Source of the DNA: Cellvibrionaceae bacterium
GTDB taxonomy: Bacteria > Pseudomonadota > Gammaproteobacteria > Pseudomonadales > Cellvibrionaceae
DNA: 64,000 nucleotides
Assembly (NCBI GenBank): GCA_021151695.1
Contig: JAGKWU010000002.1
Location: 124,001 to 188,000 of the forward strand
Reading direction: 5' to 3'
Notes under the pieces: generated by a model
Told to the model about the DNA's origin: nothing
The model's input: the letters and a program-made list of their open reading frames with translations, nothing else
Database searches by the model: none
Part shown: positions 24,805-34,388 of the stretch, one piece after another
How the letters are laid out: each line of letters opens with the position of its first letter
How positions within the stretch are numbered: the stretch's first letter is position 1
Translations under genes and position numbers: made by a program

Positions 24805-27105
24805 ATGCATAAGTTTCAGTCAAAGGCTGGCCTGCGGGCTGCGCTTTTCAGTGCCTTACTTTTCGGTGGCGCCCAGGCCAATGCCGATGTGTTAAACCCA
24901 GTGATTGGCAGCTTGCTCTACGAAGAAAACTTCAACACCCTTGATACCAGCCTATGGAACCTCGTGGATGGTGACGGCTGCGAAATTGGCCTCTGCGGCT
25001 GGGGTAACCAAGAGCTGGAATACTACAGCCCGGCCAACCTGAGCATCGTTAACGTACCTTTTGAGCCAGCCACCAAGGCCCTGGCGATTACCGCCAAGCG
25101 CGAAGTAAAAGGCAGCCATCAATTCACCTCGGGCAAAATCGATTCTGCCAACAAGCTGCAGGTAAAGTACGGTTTGATCGAATTCCGTATGGCGACCCCG
25201 CAAGTGGGTACTGGCCTCTGGCCGGCTGGCTGGATGCTGGGCACTAGCCTGGAAACCTGGCCATCCAAGGGTGAGCTGGACATTATGGAGATGGGCCACA
25301 GCGCTGCAGGTATGGCCAACGCCGGTTTGGCGGGCTCTGATATCAACAGCTATACCGCGTCCAACGCGATTTTTTACGCGACCGCTGCCTGCTCCTCAGG
25401 CAATGCGAGTTGTGCCGCCAGCACCGCATGGCAAACCAAGAATGCCTATGTGGCCAGCACCCCGCTGACTAACCGCTTTGTCACCTACCGTATGTATTGG
25501 ACTGACAAGCAAATCCGCTTTACGGTGGTGGATAATGGTGTTGAGCATGATATGTACACCAATCCCATCCCGATCAATGCAGATTCGACGGAATTCAATG
25601 CGCCTTTCTACTTCCTGTTTAACCTGGCAGTAGGCGGTACCTTTACCGACGCAGGGACACCAGACAAGGTGACTGCCCCTCTGCCGGGCACCCTGTATCT
25701 CGACTACATCCGCGTATACCAGTTGGATGGACTCGGTGAAGTGAAAGTCGGCAGCCAGGTGAAGCCTGAGACAGGTACCTTTGGTGTCTTTACCGACAAC
25801 ACTCCAACCACTAACAAGCAGGTATTGGGTTCATCGGCCGATTTCTGGATCTGGAATACCGCGTCTATGGTGACGGGTACTACACCAGCCTATGAAGGTA
25901 GCAATGTGCTGGCGATGAAATACACCGCACCAGGCCAATGGTTTGGCGGCGGCGTGGCATCGCGCCAGGTTCATGATATGAGCAACTTTACCAGCGGCAA
26001 CTTGAAGTTCCGTATCAAAGTGCCAGCCAACGTGGCCTTTAAAGTGGGTATCCAGGATACCTACACCAACTCCAATTACGTGACTTTCCCTGCTAATACC
26101 ACCACTTACGGTTTAGTGCGTACTGGCGATTGGGCGCAGGCAACTGTTCCTGTGGCTGATCTGCGCGGTAGCCTGGTGGCTATCCAATCTCTGTCATCAC
26201 TGTTCAGTTTTGTGAGTGTGGACGGTGCCTTGCCAGCGGCAGGTTTTGATATGGCGATTGACGATATCGTTTGGGAGTGTGGCACCAGCGCAGCTTGCCA
26301 GGCGGTGGCTTCATCATCATCTGCAGTGGCGACCAGCTCCAGCCGTAGCAGTTCATCGTCAGTAGCGGCGACTAGCACCAGCCGTTCAAGCTCGTCAGTG
26401 GCAGCTACAAGCTCGTCTGTTGCGGCCACCTCGACAAGTCGCTCCAGCTCCAGTGTGGCTACCAGCAGCTCATCGGCGTCATCAGTAGCTAACCCAAATG
26501 GTTACACCCTGTCTGGCTCAACCGTAAACTTCTTCGCCAACAATGCGCCCTGGGTAGATATTCACTTCACCGTTAACGGTGGTGCCCAACAAAACGTGCG
26601 TATGACTCACAACGCCGATAACACCAACACTTATGCGGTTACTGGCGTTCCGGCAGGAGCAGTGGTGAGCTACAGCTACACCATCGGGCAATCGGTGGGT
26701 GCGATTGATACCGCTTGGGTGCAGTTCACCATGCCGGCAGCCAGCAGCTCCAGTGTTGCCAGCTCCAGCAAGACCTCATCCAGTGTGAGCAGCAGCAAAT
26801 CCAGCGTGTCATCTAGCGTTTCGAGCAGTGTTTCTAGCAGCGCAGCAAGCTCGGCGCCCAGCTATGGCTACACCAAGCCAACCACTACCAGCGTCAAGTT
26901 CTATGCGAACAATTCGCCCTGGGTAGATGTGCACTACACCATTAACAACGGTGCCCAGCAAAACGTGCGTATGACGCACAATGCGGACAACACCAACAAC
27001 TTCACTGTGACAGGCGTTGCCGTGGGCTCGGTGGTGAAATACTTCTACACCATCGGCCAGGCCACTGGCGCTAGCGATACTGCCTGGGCGCAATTTACCC
27101 AGTAA
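24805..27105 (+). CDS. secreted modular GH16 beta-glucanase
   Basis: This is a 766-residue secreted endo-beta-glucanase, most like laminarinases. Order: signal peptide (about residues 1-27); GH16 catalytic domain (about residues 30-315) with the E-x-D-x-x-E motif in G-E-L-D-I-M-E-M-G-H, giving E157 as nucleophile and E162 as acid/base; a beta-sandwich domain ending D-M-A-I-D-D-I-V-W-E (about residues 320-495); a Ser-rich linker; and two copies of a roughly 75-residue module containing N-N-(A/S)-P-W-V-D-(I/V)-H and Q-Q-N-V-R-M-T-H-N-A-D-N-T-N, separated by another Ser linker. The modules resemble CBM56-type beta-1,3-glucan binders, which is tentative. Confidence 0.9.
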   Translation: MHKFQSKAGLRAALFSALLFGGAQANADVLNPVIGSLLYEENFNTLDTSLWNLVDGDGCEIGLCGWGNQELEYYSPANLSIVNVPFEPATKALAITAKREVKGSHQFTSGKIDSANKLQVKYGLIEFRMATPQVGTGLWPAGWMLGTSLETWPSKGELDIMEMGHSAAGMANAGLAGSDINSYTASNAIFYATAACSSGNASCAASTAWQTKNAYVASTPLTNRFVTYRMYWTDKQIRFTVVDNGVEHDMYTNPIPINADSTEFNAPFYFLFNLAVGGTFTDAGTPDKVTAPLPGTLYLDYIRVYQLDGLGEVKVGSQVKPETGTFGVFTDNTPTTNKQVLGSSADFWIWNTASMVTGTTPAYEGSNVLAMKYTAPGQWFGGGVASRQVHDMSNFTSGNLKFRIKVPANVAFKVGIQDTYTNSNYVTFPANTTTYGLVRTGDWAQATVPVADLRGSLVAIQSLSSLFSFVSVDGALPAAGFDMAIDDIVWECGTSAACQAVASSSSAVATSSSRSSSSSVAATSTSRSSSSVAATSSSVAATSTSRSSSSVATSSSSASSVANPNGYTLSGSTVNFFANNAPWVDIHFTVNGGAQQNVRMTHNADNTNTYAVTGVPAGAVVSYSYTIGQSVGAIDTAWVQFTMPAASSSSVASSSKTSSSVSSSKSSVSSSVSSSVSSSAASSAPSYGYTKPTTTSVKFYANNSPWVDVHYTINNGAQQNVRMTHNADNTNNFTVTGVAVGSVVKYFYTIGQATGASDTAWAQFTQ
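26515..27100 (+). repeat. duplicated C-terminal binding module in the GH16 gene
   Basis: Two in-frame copies, about 26515-26735 and 26860-27100, share long near-identical stretches such as CCTGGGTAGAT and AACGTGCGTATGAC at the DNA level. They are separated by a TCC/AGC-rich serine linker. The similarity points to a fairly recent internal duplication. Confidence 0.75.
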
Positions 27106-27160
27106 GCGGCAAAAAACTGCAGTTATATCCATAGGGCAAAAGGAATTGCCAGTCTTATTG

Positions 27161-27185
27161 AGCCCCGTCCGACGGGGCTTTTTTA
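27161..27185 (+). terminator. rho-independent terminator after the GH16 gene
   Basis: Stem AGCCCCGTC / GACGGGGCT with a short loop is followed by TTTTTTA, 55 nt downstream of the stop. Confidence 0.9.
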
Positions 27186-27294
27186 TGCCCGACATTTGTG
27201 CCTGATATGTCAGAGGGTTGGATAACGTACAGACCCAACCGACCCGCTGTAGCATGGTGAAATCTCGTCTTCAGGTTTTGCCGGGGAGCGTTTT

Positions 27295-29280
27295 ATGTCG
27301 GGATTTGTCCGTCGGCACAAAATTGTTAGCGCGTTGCTTGCGATAGTGTTTGCGCTACTGCTCGCCGTGGTTTTGGTAATTATTTTCGCTGAGCCGCTGA
27401 TTCGTTCGCTCACCGAAAATAAAGGCAGCAAAGAGCTGGGGCGCGAGCTGCGCATTGAGGGCGCGTTCAATATTAATTGGCATTGGGGTTATACCCAGGT
27501 ACATGCGGAAAAAATCCGTTTGGGCAATGCCCCCGGTTATGCCGAGCCGAATATGTTGGTGGTAGATCGGCTGGATTTCAGCATCAAACCGCTCAAGTTG
27601 TTGATCGGCAAATTGGAATTTGGCGATATCCTCATCCAGCAACCTTTTTTAGTGCTGGAGCGCAAATCACCCACAGATTACAACTGGAATTTTCCGGCGC
27701 TCTCCAGTGCCAACGCGGCGGAGGAGGCTATCAAACCTGACGACCGCCATGACTTCCCCATCATTCGAAGCCTGAAAATCCAGCAGGGTAAATTTATCTA
27801 TCGCGATGCCCCCAAAGCCATGGATCTTGATTTAGCGCTGGATTCGGTGAGCGGCCAAGGTGGTGACGCCGACAAAAATGCTACGGATCGCCCCTTGCAA
27901 CTCAAGGGCAAAGGCTCGCTCCAGCATCAAGCCTTTTCGGTGGAAGCCAGCGGCGGTGCCATCGAAAACCTGCGCGATACCAATCAGGCTTATCCGCTTT
28001 CGTTCAAGCTCACCATGGGCGCAACCCATGTGACTATGGCGGGAACATTTAAAGATCCTGTGCAGCTCACTGGAATAGATGCCAATCTGAAAATCACCGG
28101 ACACACTATGTCCGATCTGTTTTACCTCACCGCCATTCCTTTACCACCAACACCGCCCTACAGCCTGGATGGACGCCTGACCAAAACCGGCGGTGTCTGG
28201 GGCTATGAAAAATTTGAGGGCAGGGTGGGCGGCAGCGACTTGTCTGGCAGTCTCTCTTACGACACCAGCGGCGAGCGCGGCTTTTTGCGGGCGGATTTGC
28301 TTTCTCATGTGATGGATAGCCGCGACTTGGGCGGTTTTATCGGCTTGTCGCCGTCCGGCGAAAATGCCGCACCCGAGCAAAAGCAGGCGGCGGCAGAGAA
28401 AAAAGCCAGCCCCAAACTTATCCCCGATGTGCCGTTAAAACTTGAGCGGCTGCGCGCGACTGACTTGGATGTAAAGCTGCGCGCCGACAAAATCACTGCG
28501 CCTAATTTGCCATTTAACGGCATGGAAGTGCACTTTGATCTACGCAACGGCTATCTCAAACTTGACCCACTCAAACTGGTACTGGCGGACGGTACATTGG
28601 AAGGCAAGGTTGAGGTGGATGCGCAAAAAGATATTCCGCCCATGCAAGTCGATCTCAACATTCGCAAGCTTAGCCTTGCACGCTTTTTTACGGGTACGCG
28701 TTTTGAAGGCACTACCGAAGGTGTATTTGGCGGGCACGTGAAGCTGGCCGGTAGCGGTGCATCCCTCGCCGATGTACTGGCGGGTAGCAACGGTGAACTC
28801 ACCATCATCATGAACGGCGGCAAGATCAGCCGGTTGTTGATCGAGGCGGCGGATATCGATATCGCCCAGGCGCTACCGCTGTTTCTCGGCAAGGACAAAG
28901 CCACTCACATCCGCTGTGGCGTGGTGGATTTTGATGTGCGCAACGGCCAGTTGGAATCCAAAGTATTTGTGCTGGATACCAATGATTCGCTATTGGTCGG
29001 CAATCTGGGGATGGATTTTAAAAACGAGCGCCTCGATGGCCGCCTCGATGCCAAACCCAAGGATTCCAGTATTTTCTCTGCGCAAATCCCGATCACCATT
29101 CGCGGGCCGCTCAAGGCTCCACAGGTGGGATTGGAAGGTAAAAAGCTGGGGCGCAAAGCGGTAGTTGTGGGCGCACTGGCAACATTGCTTAACCCTTTGG
29201 CGGCGCTGCTGCCTTTTGTGGAGCGCGGCGATGCGCGCGATGCCGATTGTCGTGCACTTATTGACAACGCGAGCCAATAG
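27295..29280 (+). CDS. AsmA-family envelope protein
   Basis: The 661-residue protein has one N-terminal membrane segment (about residues 10-32) and a long beta-rich periplasmic part, the AsmA layout. AsmA-like proteins are thought to bridge the envelope and move phospholipids. Visible marks are I-E-G-A-F-N-I-N-W-H-W-G early, V-V-D-R-L-D-F-S-I-K-P-L, and the C-terminal G-S-G-A-S-L-A-D-V-L-A-G-S-N-G-E-L-T-I-I-M-style block (given here in part) followed by N-L-G-M-D-F-K-N-E-R-L-D-G. GGGGAG 9 nt before the ATG supports the start. It converges on the hydrolase gene. Confidence 0.85.
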   Translation: MSGFVRRHKIVSALLAIVFALLLAVVLVIIFAEPLIRSLTENKGSKELGRELRIEGAFNINWHWGYTQVHAEKIRLGNAPGYAEPNMLVVDRLDFSIKPLKLLIGKLEFGDILIQQPFLVLERKSPTDYNWNFPALSSANAAEEAIKPDDRHDFPIIRSLKIQQGKFIYRDAPKAMDLDLALDSVSGQGGDADKNATDRPLQLKGKGSLQHQAFSVEASGGAIENLRDTNQAYPLSFKLTMGATHVTMAGTFKDPVQLTGIDANLKITGHTMSDLFYLTAIPLPPTPPYSLDGRLTKTGGVWGYEKFEGRVGGSDLSGSLSYDTSGERGFLRADLLSHVMDSRDLGGFIGLSPSGENAAPEQKQAAAEKKASPKLIPDVPLKLERLRATDLDVKLRADKITAPNLPFNGMEVHFDLRNGYLKLDPLKLVLADGTLEGKVEVDAQKDIPPMQVDLNIRKLSLARFFTGTRFEGTTEGVFGGHVKLAGSGASLADVLAGSNGELTIIMNGGKISRLLIEAADIDIAQALPLFLGKDKATHIRCGVVDFDVRNGQLESKVFVLDTNDSLLVGNLGMDFKNERLDGRLDAKPKDSSIFSAQIPITIRGPLKAPQVGLEGKKLGRKAVVVGALATLLNPLAALLPFVERGDARDADCRALIDNASQ

Positions 29281-29291
29281 GCCTGTTCAGG

Positions 29292-30224
29292 CTAATCGCG
29301 AAAGAAGTTTTCCAAAGCCTGGCGGTACAGCGCCCAATTGGTCCTGACGGGGTCGATCAAGTCAAAATGCCCCAGTGGCTGCAATACGTAGTGGATGCTG
29401 GTGTCGCCCTGGCTGTTGGCTGCGGTGGTATAGGCGCTACCTATGGCCGGAGGCACTATGCCGTCGCTACTGCCGCTGATAATCAGGCTGGGGACGCCGG
29501 TGGGCAGCATCTGTTGTGGGGACGTTTGTTGCAGGCGAGCGTTCAACGCAGCCGAGGGAATCGCGGTAGGCACACCTATCACCTGATCGGCGAGGCTGCC
29601 GCAGGCATTGGGCGCGGTGACATCCGCAATACCTGCCAGGCTGATAACGCCACGCAGTGGCAGGGGATCGGCAATATACAGCGGGCTATCGACGGGTAGC
29701 TTGCGCCGGCTGGCTGCCCAAAGTGCCAGATGGCCGCCAGCGCTATGGCCTATGACAACCACTTTGCTGGTATCCACGCCGTAGCTGTCAAAACCGCGGG
29801 CAAAATCCAGGGCGTGCCCCACATCCAGAAAGATCACCGGCCATTCGCCCCCCGTACCCAGGGCGCGGTATTCGATGTTCCAACTGGCGTAACCCAACTC
29901 GGTAATGGCTTTGGCAAAGGTATCCATAAACCGGTAATCGGCATAGGAGGATACCCAGCAGCCGCCGTGGATAATGATCACCAGTGGCGATTTGGTTTGC
30001 CCGGCCGGCAAACGCAGCTCTCCCAATTGCATGCTGTTAGTGCCATAGGCCAACAAGATGCTGGTGACGGAACTGGTCGAATGACTTGTGCTTGATGAGC
30101 TGCTGTTAGCCACGCTGGAACCGGTAGCAACGCTTGAATTCATTGTCGGCGCAGCGGATTTGCTCCCACCGCCACAGGCGAAGAGCGACAGGCAAAGACT
30201 GATGGCGATGGCGCGAGAGAGCAT
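29292..30224 (-). CDS. polyserine lipoprotein alpha/beta hydrolase
   Basis: The 310-residue protein has a lipoprotein signal with L-F-A-C (Cys at residue 17), then a Ser-rich linker (about residues 20-55), then an esterase-like alpha/beta-hydrolase domain. The oxyanion motif is I-I-H-G-G-C-W. The nucleophile is S161 in G-H-S-A-G-G; the likely Asp and His are D254 (G-S-S-D-G) and H286 (L-G-H-F-D). This resembles BD-FAE/hormone-sensitive-lipase type esterases. A surface-tethered role in deacylating polysaccharides or oligosaccharides is plausible from the polyserine linker, but the substrate cannot be read. Confidence 0.82.
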   Translation of the reverse strand: MLSRAIAISLCLSLFACGGGSKSAAPTMNSSVATGSSVANSSSSSTSHSTSSVTSILLAYGTNSMQLGELRLPAGQTKSPLVIIIHGGCWVSSYADYRFMDTFAKAITELGYASWNIEYRALGTGGEWPVIFLDVGHALDFARGFDSYGVDTSKVVVIGHSAGGHLALWAASRRKLPVDSPLYIADPLPLRGVISLAGIADVTAPNACGSLADQVIGVPTAIPSAALNARLQQTSPQQMLPTGVPSLIISGSSDGIVPPAIGSAYTTAANSQGDTSIHYVLQPLGHFDLIDPVRTNWALYRQALENFFRD

Positions 30225-30424
30225 AGAGCTAACCTGCGAAAGTGGCTGGATAAGATGACTGGATAATGGCTTTGTTACGCTGACGCTGTCCTGTTGGATG
30301 ACAACTGGCGGTTACGTGGCAAACCCGGGGCTTTCATCCTATTCTCTCCTTAGTTCTACTTAGCCTTAGTCGCTCCTGTATAGGCCTTGTGGCACAGGGG
30401 TTAAGTTGGTTGCCAGGGATTTTC

Positions 30425-33400
30425 ATGCAAAGAACCTTGATTAAAACCTGGGTTGGTGCCCTGAGCCTGACCTTGGGCCTTTCCGTGCTTACAGGGTGGG
30501 TGACGCAATTCGCCCCGCTAGTGCAGCTACGCCACGATTTTCCCGCCATGGTATTTAACTCGGCGCTCTGCTTTACCCTGGTTGGCTCTATTCTATTGAT
30601 CACACGCTTTAGGCCGGCTCTCACCGAGTCTGCCTGCCTCGCTGGCGGTACCTTAATCACCACGCTCGCCGGCATTATTTTTTTTGAAAATATCCTGGGT
30701 CAGCCCATTTTGGGGGTGGATCTCCCCCCCGTTCACGACTGGCTGAAAGACGGTAACCCCAATCCCGGACGTATGGCGCTCAATACTTCGGTCGGATTTA
30801 TGCTCACTGGCCTGATACTGATGCTGTCCCATCGCGTGCATGGCCGCGGACGGGCATTGGCAGTGCAAAGCCTCACCTTTTTACTATTGTTTATCGGCTT
30901 GACCGGCATGGTGGGGCATTTCCTGCAGCTGGATCTGCTCTATGGCTTTCAGGCGTCGCGCATGCCCCTGAATACCGCGATAGGGCTAGTAGTGGTGTCG
31001 GTTGGGTTGTGGAGCCACTGGTTTAGCGCCGATTGGTATCGCAGCCGGCGCTACTTCAGCGACGCGGACAAAATCGTGTTTGTAGGCTCTGCGTTGTTGG
31101 TAGTGGTTGCGCTGGCGGCAGGGGTTGCCGGTTTTGCGGCCCAGCAGGGCACTTTTGAAAAGGTCCAGTCAGAAAACCTGGCGTTTGCTGTGCGCAACCA
31201 GGTTTCGCTTTTTAAGCTGGAGGTAGATCAGGGTGTTTCACGCGCCAAAATCAACGCCAGCCGCCCGACGCTGATTCGGCTGGTGCGGGAGGTGAGCGCC
31301 AACCCGGCCAATCGCACCGCCCGCGATGAATTGGAGGCGTTAGTGGAAGTTGCCATCATCAACGCCGGCGGTGTGGCTGTTTACGATAAAGATAACCGTG
31401 AGTTATTGCGCCTGGGTAAATTCGCCGAGGACTCGGAGCTGGATATCAGTCTCGGCCTCGAGTTATCTGCCTTCCTGCGGTGGAAAGATATTTTCTTGCT
31501 TACCGTCACGGTCCCGATCAAGGACAAACAGGAGCTGATTGGGAGTCTGGTGGTGGAAGAGCCCATGCTGCATCTTGCCGAGCAGTTTGTTCCCAACCGG
31601 GCCCTGGGGGATACCAGTGAAACCCGCATGTGCATTCCCCGGGACGAGGCTTTGGTTTGTGCACCGGATCATGGACACCCCAAGGTTTATAGCTCGGCTT
31701 ATCACAATGCCAACGGGCAAATGACACCTATGGGTTTGGCGGTTAATGGTCGTTCGGGCAGTTTCAAGGGGTTGGATCATCACAATGTCAGTGTCATTGC
31801 TGCCTATGCACCTCTCACATCCACCGGGCTCGGGCTGGTTGTTAAAAAAGATACGGAGGAATTGCTCAGGCCCATTCGGCAACAATTCAGTTGGAGTATT
31901 CCGGTATTAATTTTCCTTGCTGCTACTGGCGCTATTTTGCTGCGCATCCAAATCATTCCCCTCGCTGAGCGATTGGTAAAATCCGAGCATGAAGCCCGTG
32001 AGAAAGAACTGCGCATCCGCACCATCATGGATAACGTGGGTGAGGGCATTATCACCCTCAACGAACGCGGAGTGATCCAGTCGTTTAACCGGGCTGCGTC
32101 TTCTATTTTTGGTTACGAGCCTGAGGAGATCATTGGGGCCAATGTCAAAACCCTGATTCCGCTTGATCTGCGCGGCGCCCACGAAAATGGCATGAAGCGG
32201 TATATGAGTGGCGGCGACCCAACCGTTGTCGGGCGCAAAAGTGTCGAGCTACCGGCGCTGCACAAGAACGGCGATATTTTCCATCTCGAGCTGGCGATTA
32301 ACGCGCTGGAGTTGGATCGCCAGCGCATCTTCGTGGGCATAGTGCGTGACATTACCGAGCGCAAACGCTCCGAGCTGGACCTGCGCACCGCCATGGAAAA
32401 AGCCGAATTGGCCAACCAGGCAAAAAGCGAATTTGTGGCCAACATGAGCCACGAGATACGCACCCCGCTCAATGCTGTGCTGGGGGTGGCTGAACTGCTC
32501 AGTCGCACACCCTTGGCACCGGAGCAGAAAAAGTACCTGAATATGATCAGCAGTTCGGGTAAATCCCTGCTGGCAATTCTCAACGATGTATTGGATTTCT
32601 CCAAAATTGAAGCTGGCCGTATGGAGCTGGCGCCCATCAACTTCCAGCTTGGTGAATTGCTGCAGGCGCTGGCCGCCATCATGAGCATCAATGTGGGCGA
32701 CAAAGATCTGGAGTTGGCCATTGGCGTAGAGCCTGGCACGCCACAAGCACTGCTGGGCGATTCGCACCGGCTGCAACAAATCCTGGTGAATCTGGTGGGC
32801 AACGCCATCAAGTTTACTGACCAGGGTGAAGTTGCTGTGCTGGTGGATTGCGCCAGCCGCGATGGCGATCAGGCGCAACTGCGCTTTCGTGTGCGCGATA
32901 CCGGCATAGGCATGAGCCAGGAGCAGCAGGAGCGACTTTTCTCCGCTTTTACCCAGGCGGATACCTCGGTTACCCGCAAGTTTGGTGGCACAGGTTTGGG
33001 GCTGGTGATTTCGCGTCGTCTTGCCCAGTTAATGGGTGGCGATATCTCTTTGCAGAGTACCAAAGGTGAAGGCAGCGAGTTCACCTTGACCCTGCCATTG
33101 CAAGTGACCACCGCCGCCGAACCGGGCAACGACGGTCTTGGCAATTTGCGTCTGTTGGTGGTGGACGATAACCAGACTTGCCGCGATTATCTGGCCAAAA
33201 CCATAGTGGGGCGCGCCTGGCAGGTGGAGACAGCCGCGAGCGCTGCCCGGGCATTGGAGCTGCTACGCGCTGGCGAGGTTTACGATGCGTTGCTGGTGGA
33301 CTGGCAAATGCCGGAATGCGATGGCATGGCCTGCCTGCAGGATGTGCGCGCACTGGATTTACCTGTGCACCCACCGGTCATCATGACAGTCAATGCCTAT

Positions 33401-34369
33401 GGCCGCAGCCGCTACAGGCGCGAGCCAGGTCTTATCCAACCGGATGCTTATCTCTTCAAACCCATCACCAGCGCCAACCTGTTCGATACGCTTTACGAAG
33501 TGCTTGTGCGCAAAAATACCGGCATGGCCAGCGGCCTCGACCAGGAAAAACGCTTGCCGCGCTTTAACAACACGCGCTTGTTGCTGGTGGAGGACAACCC
33601 CTTCAACCAGATCATCGCGCGCGAACTGCTAGAGCAAGCAGGTGCCTTGGTGGATGTGGTAGATAACGGACAGGAGGCAATTGATAAATTGCGTGGCGAT
33701 GCACATAGCAGCGATTTGCAGCGTTATGCGCTGGTGCTGATGGATGTGCAAATGCCGATAATGGATGGCTTTACCGCCACCCGGATTATTCGCGAACACA
33801 TGCAATTGCGCGATTTGCCCGTACTGGCCATGACCGCGGGTGTTACCGAATTTGAACGCGAGCAATGCATCGCGTCCGGGATGAATGATCTGATTGCAAA
33901 ACCCATAGAGGTCGAGCAAATGCTGCACACTATCAGCAATTATTTGTCCGCTGATCAATTACTGGAGCCAGGTCCCGCATTGTCTTCGGGTGCCATCGCC
34001 GGGGAGGAAAAGAGCGAAGGTGTTTTTAATGCAGATAAGTTGCAGCAGCTCGCTGCCGGTCGTGAAGGACAAATGGAAAAAACGCGATTGTTGATTGGCA
34101 ATTTGCTCGATAGCGCAGAGCAGCAACTGGAAAAAATACACGACGCGTGTACCGCTCGGGATTACGAATCACTCAGCCGTATGCTGCACAGCATGCGCGG
34201 TTCGCTCGGTGTTATCGGCGCTAGCCGTTTTGCGGATGTCGCACAGAGATTGGAATTGGCATTGCCAGATACAACACCCGAAGAGGTTGCCGACAGTGTT
34301 GCGCAAGTGGAAACCGAACTGCGCAAAACCTTGGCGCGAGGACGCGAATGGTTGGCAACCGGTTTCTAG
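30425..34369 (+). CDS. large hybrid sensor histidine kinase with two REC and an Hpt domain
   Basis: From the ATG at 30425 (AGGGA upstream) the protein has 1314 residues; a GTG at 30389 is possible. It has about seven N-terminal membrane segments, a periplasmic Cache-like sensor region (about residues 235-490) closed by another membrane segment, a PAS domain (I-M-D-N-V-G-E-G-I-I-T-L-N), HisKA with H676 in M-S-H-E-I-R-T-P-L-N, and an ATPase domain with F-G-G-T-G-L-G-L. Then come REC1 (D959), REC2 (D1107) and a C-terminal Hpt with H1255. A full internal phosphorelay is therefore encoded. No response regulator gene is adjacent. Confidence 0.92.
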   Translation: MQRTLIKTWVGALSLTLGLSVLTGWVTQFAPLVQLRHDFPAMVFNSALCFTLVGSILLITRFRPALTESACLAGGTLITTLAGIIFFENILGQPILGVDLPPVHDWLKDGNPNPGRMALNTSVGFMLTGLILMLSHRVHGRGRALAVQSLTFLLLFIGLTGMVGHFLQLDLLYGFQASRMPLNTAIGLVVVSVGLWSHWFSADWYRSRRYFSDADKIVFVGSALLVVVALAAGVAGFAAQQGTFEKVQSENLAFAVRNQVSLFKLEVDQGVSRAKINASRPTLIRLVREVSANPANRTARDELEALVEVAIINAGGVAVYDKDNRELLRLGKFAEDSELDISLGLELSAFLRWKDIFLLTVTVPIKDKQELIGSLVVEEPMLHLAEQFVPNRALGDTSETRMCIPRDEALVCAPDHGHPKVYSSAYHNANGQMTPMGLAVNGRSGSFKGLDHHNVSVIAAYAPLTSTGLGLVVKKDTEELLRPIRQQFSWSIPVLIFLAATGAILLRIQIIPLAERLVKSEHEAREKELRIRTIMDNVGEGIITLNERGVIQSFNRAASSIFGYEPEEIIGANVKTLIPLDLRGAHENGMKRYMSGGDPTVVGRKSVELPALHKNGDIFHLELAINALELDRQRIFVGIVRDITERKRSELDLRTAMEKAELANQAKSEFVANMSHEIRTPLNAVLGVAELLSRTPLAPEQKKYLNMISSSGKSLLAILNDVLDFSKIEAGRMELAPINFQLGELLQALAAIMSINVGDKDLELAIGVEPGTPQALLGDSHRLQQILVNLVGNAIKFTDQGEVAVLVDCASRDGDQAQLRFRVRDTGIGMSQEQQERLFSAFTQADTSVTRKFGGTGLGLVISRRLAQLMGGDISLQSTKGEGSEFTLTLPLQVTTAAEPGNDGLGNLRLLVVDDNQTCRDYLAKTIVGRAWQVETAASAARALELLRAGEVYDALLVDWQMPECDGMACLQDVRALDLPVHPPVIMTVNAYGRSRYRREPGLIQPDAYLFKPITSANLFDTLYEVLVRKNTGMASGLDQEKRLPRFNNTRLLLVEDNPFNQIIARELLEQAGALVDVVDNGQEAIDKLRGDAHSSDLQRYALVLMDVQMPIMDGFTATRIIREHMQLRDLPVLAMTAGVTEFEREQCIASGMNDLIAKPIEVEQMLHTISNYLSADQLLEPGPALSSGAIAGEEKSEGVFNADKLQQLAAGREGQMEKTRLLIGNLLDSAEQQLEKIHDACTARDYESLSRMLHSMRGSLGVIGASRFADVAQRLELALPDTTPEEVADSVAQVETELRKTLARGREWLATGF

Positions 34370-34388
34370 GTAATTTTCCAGAGGTTCC

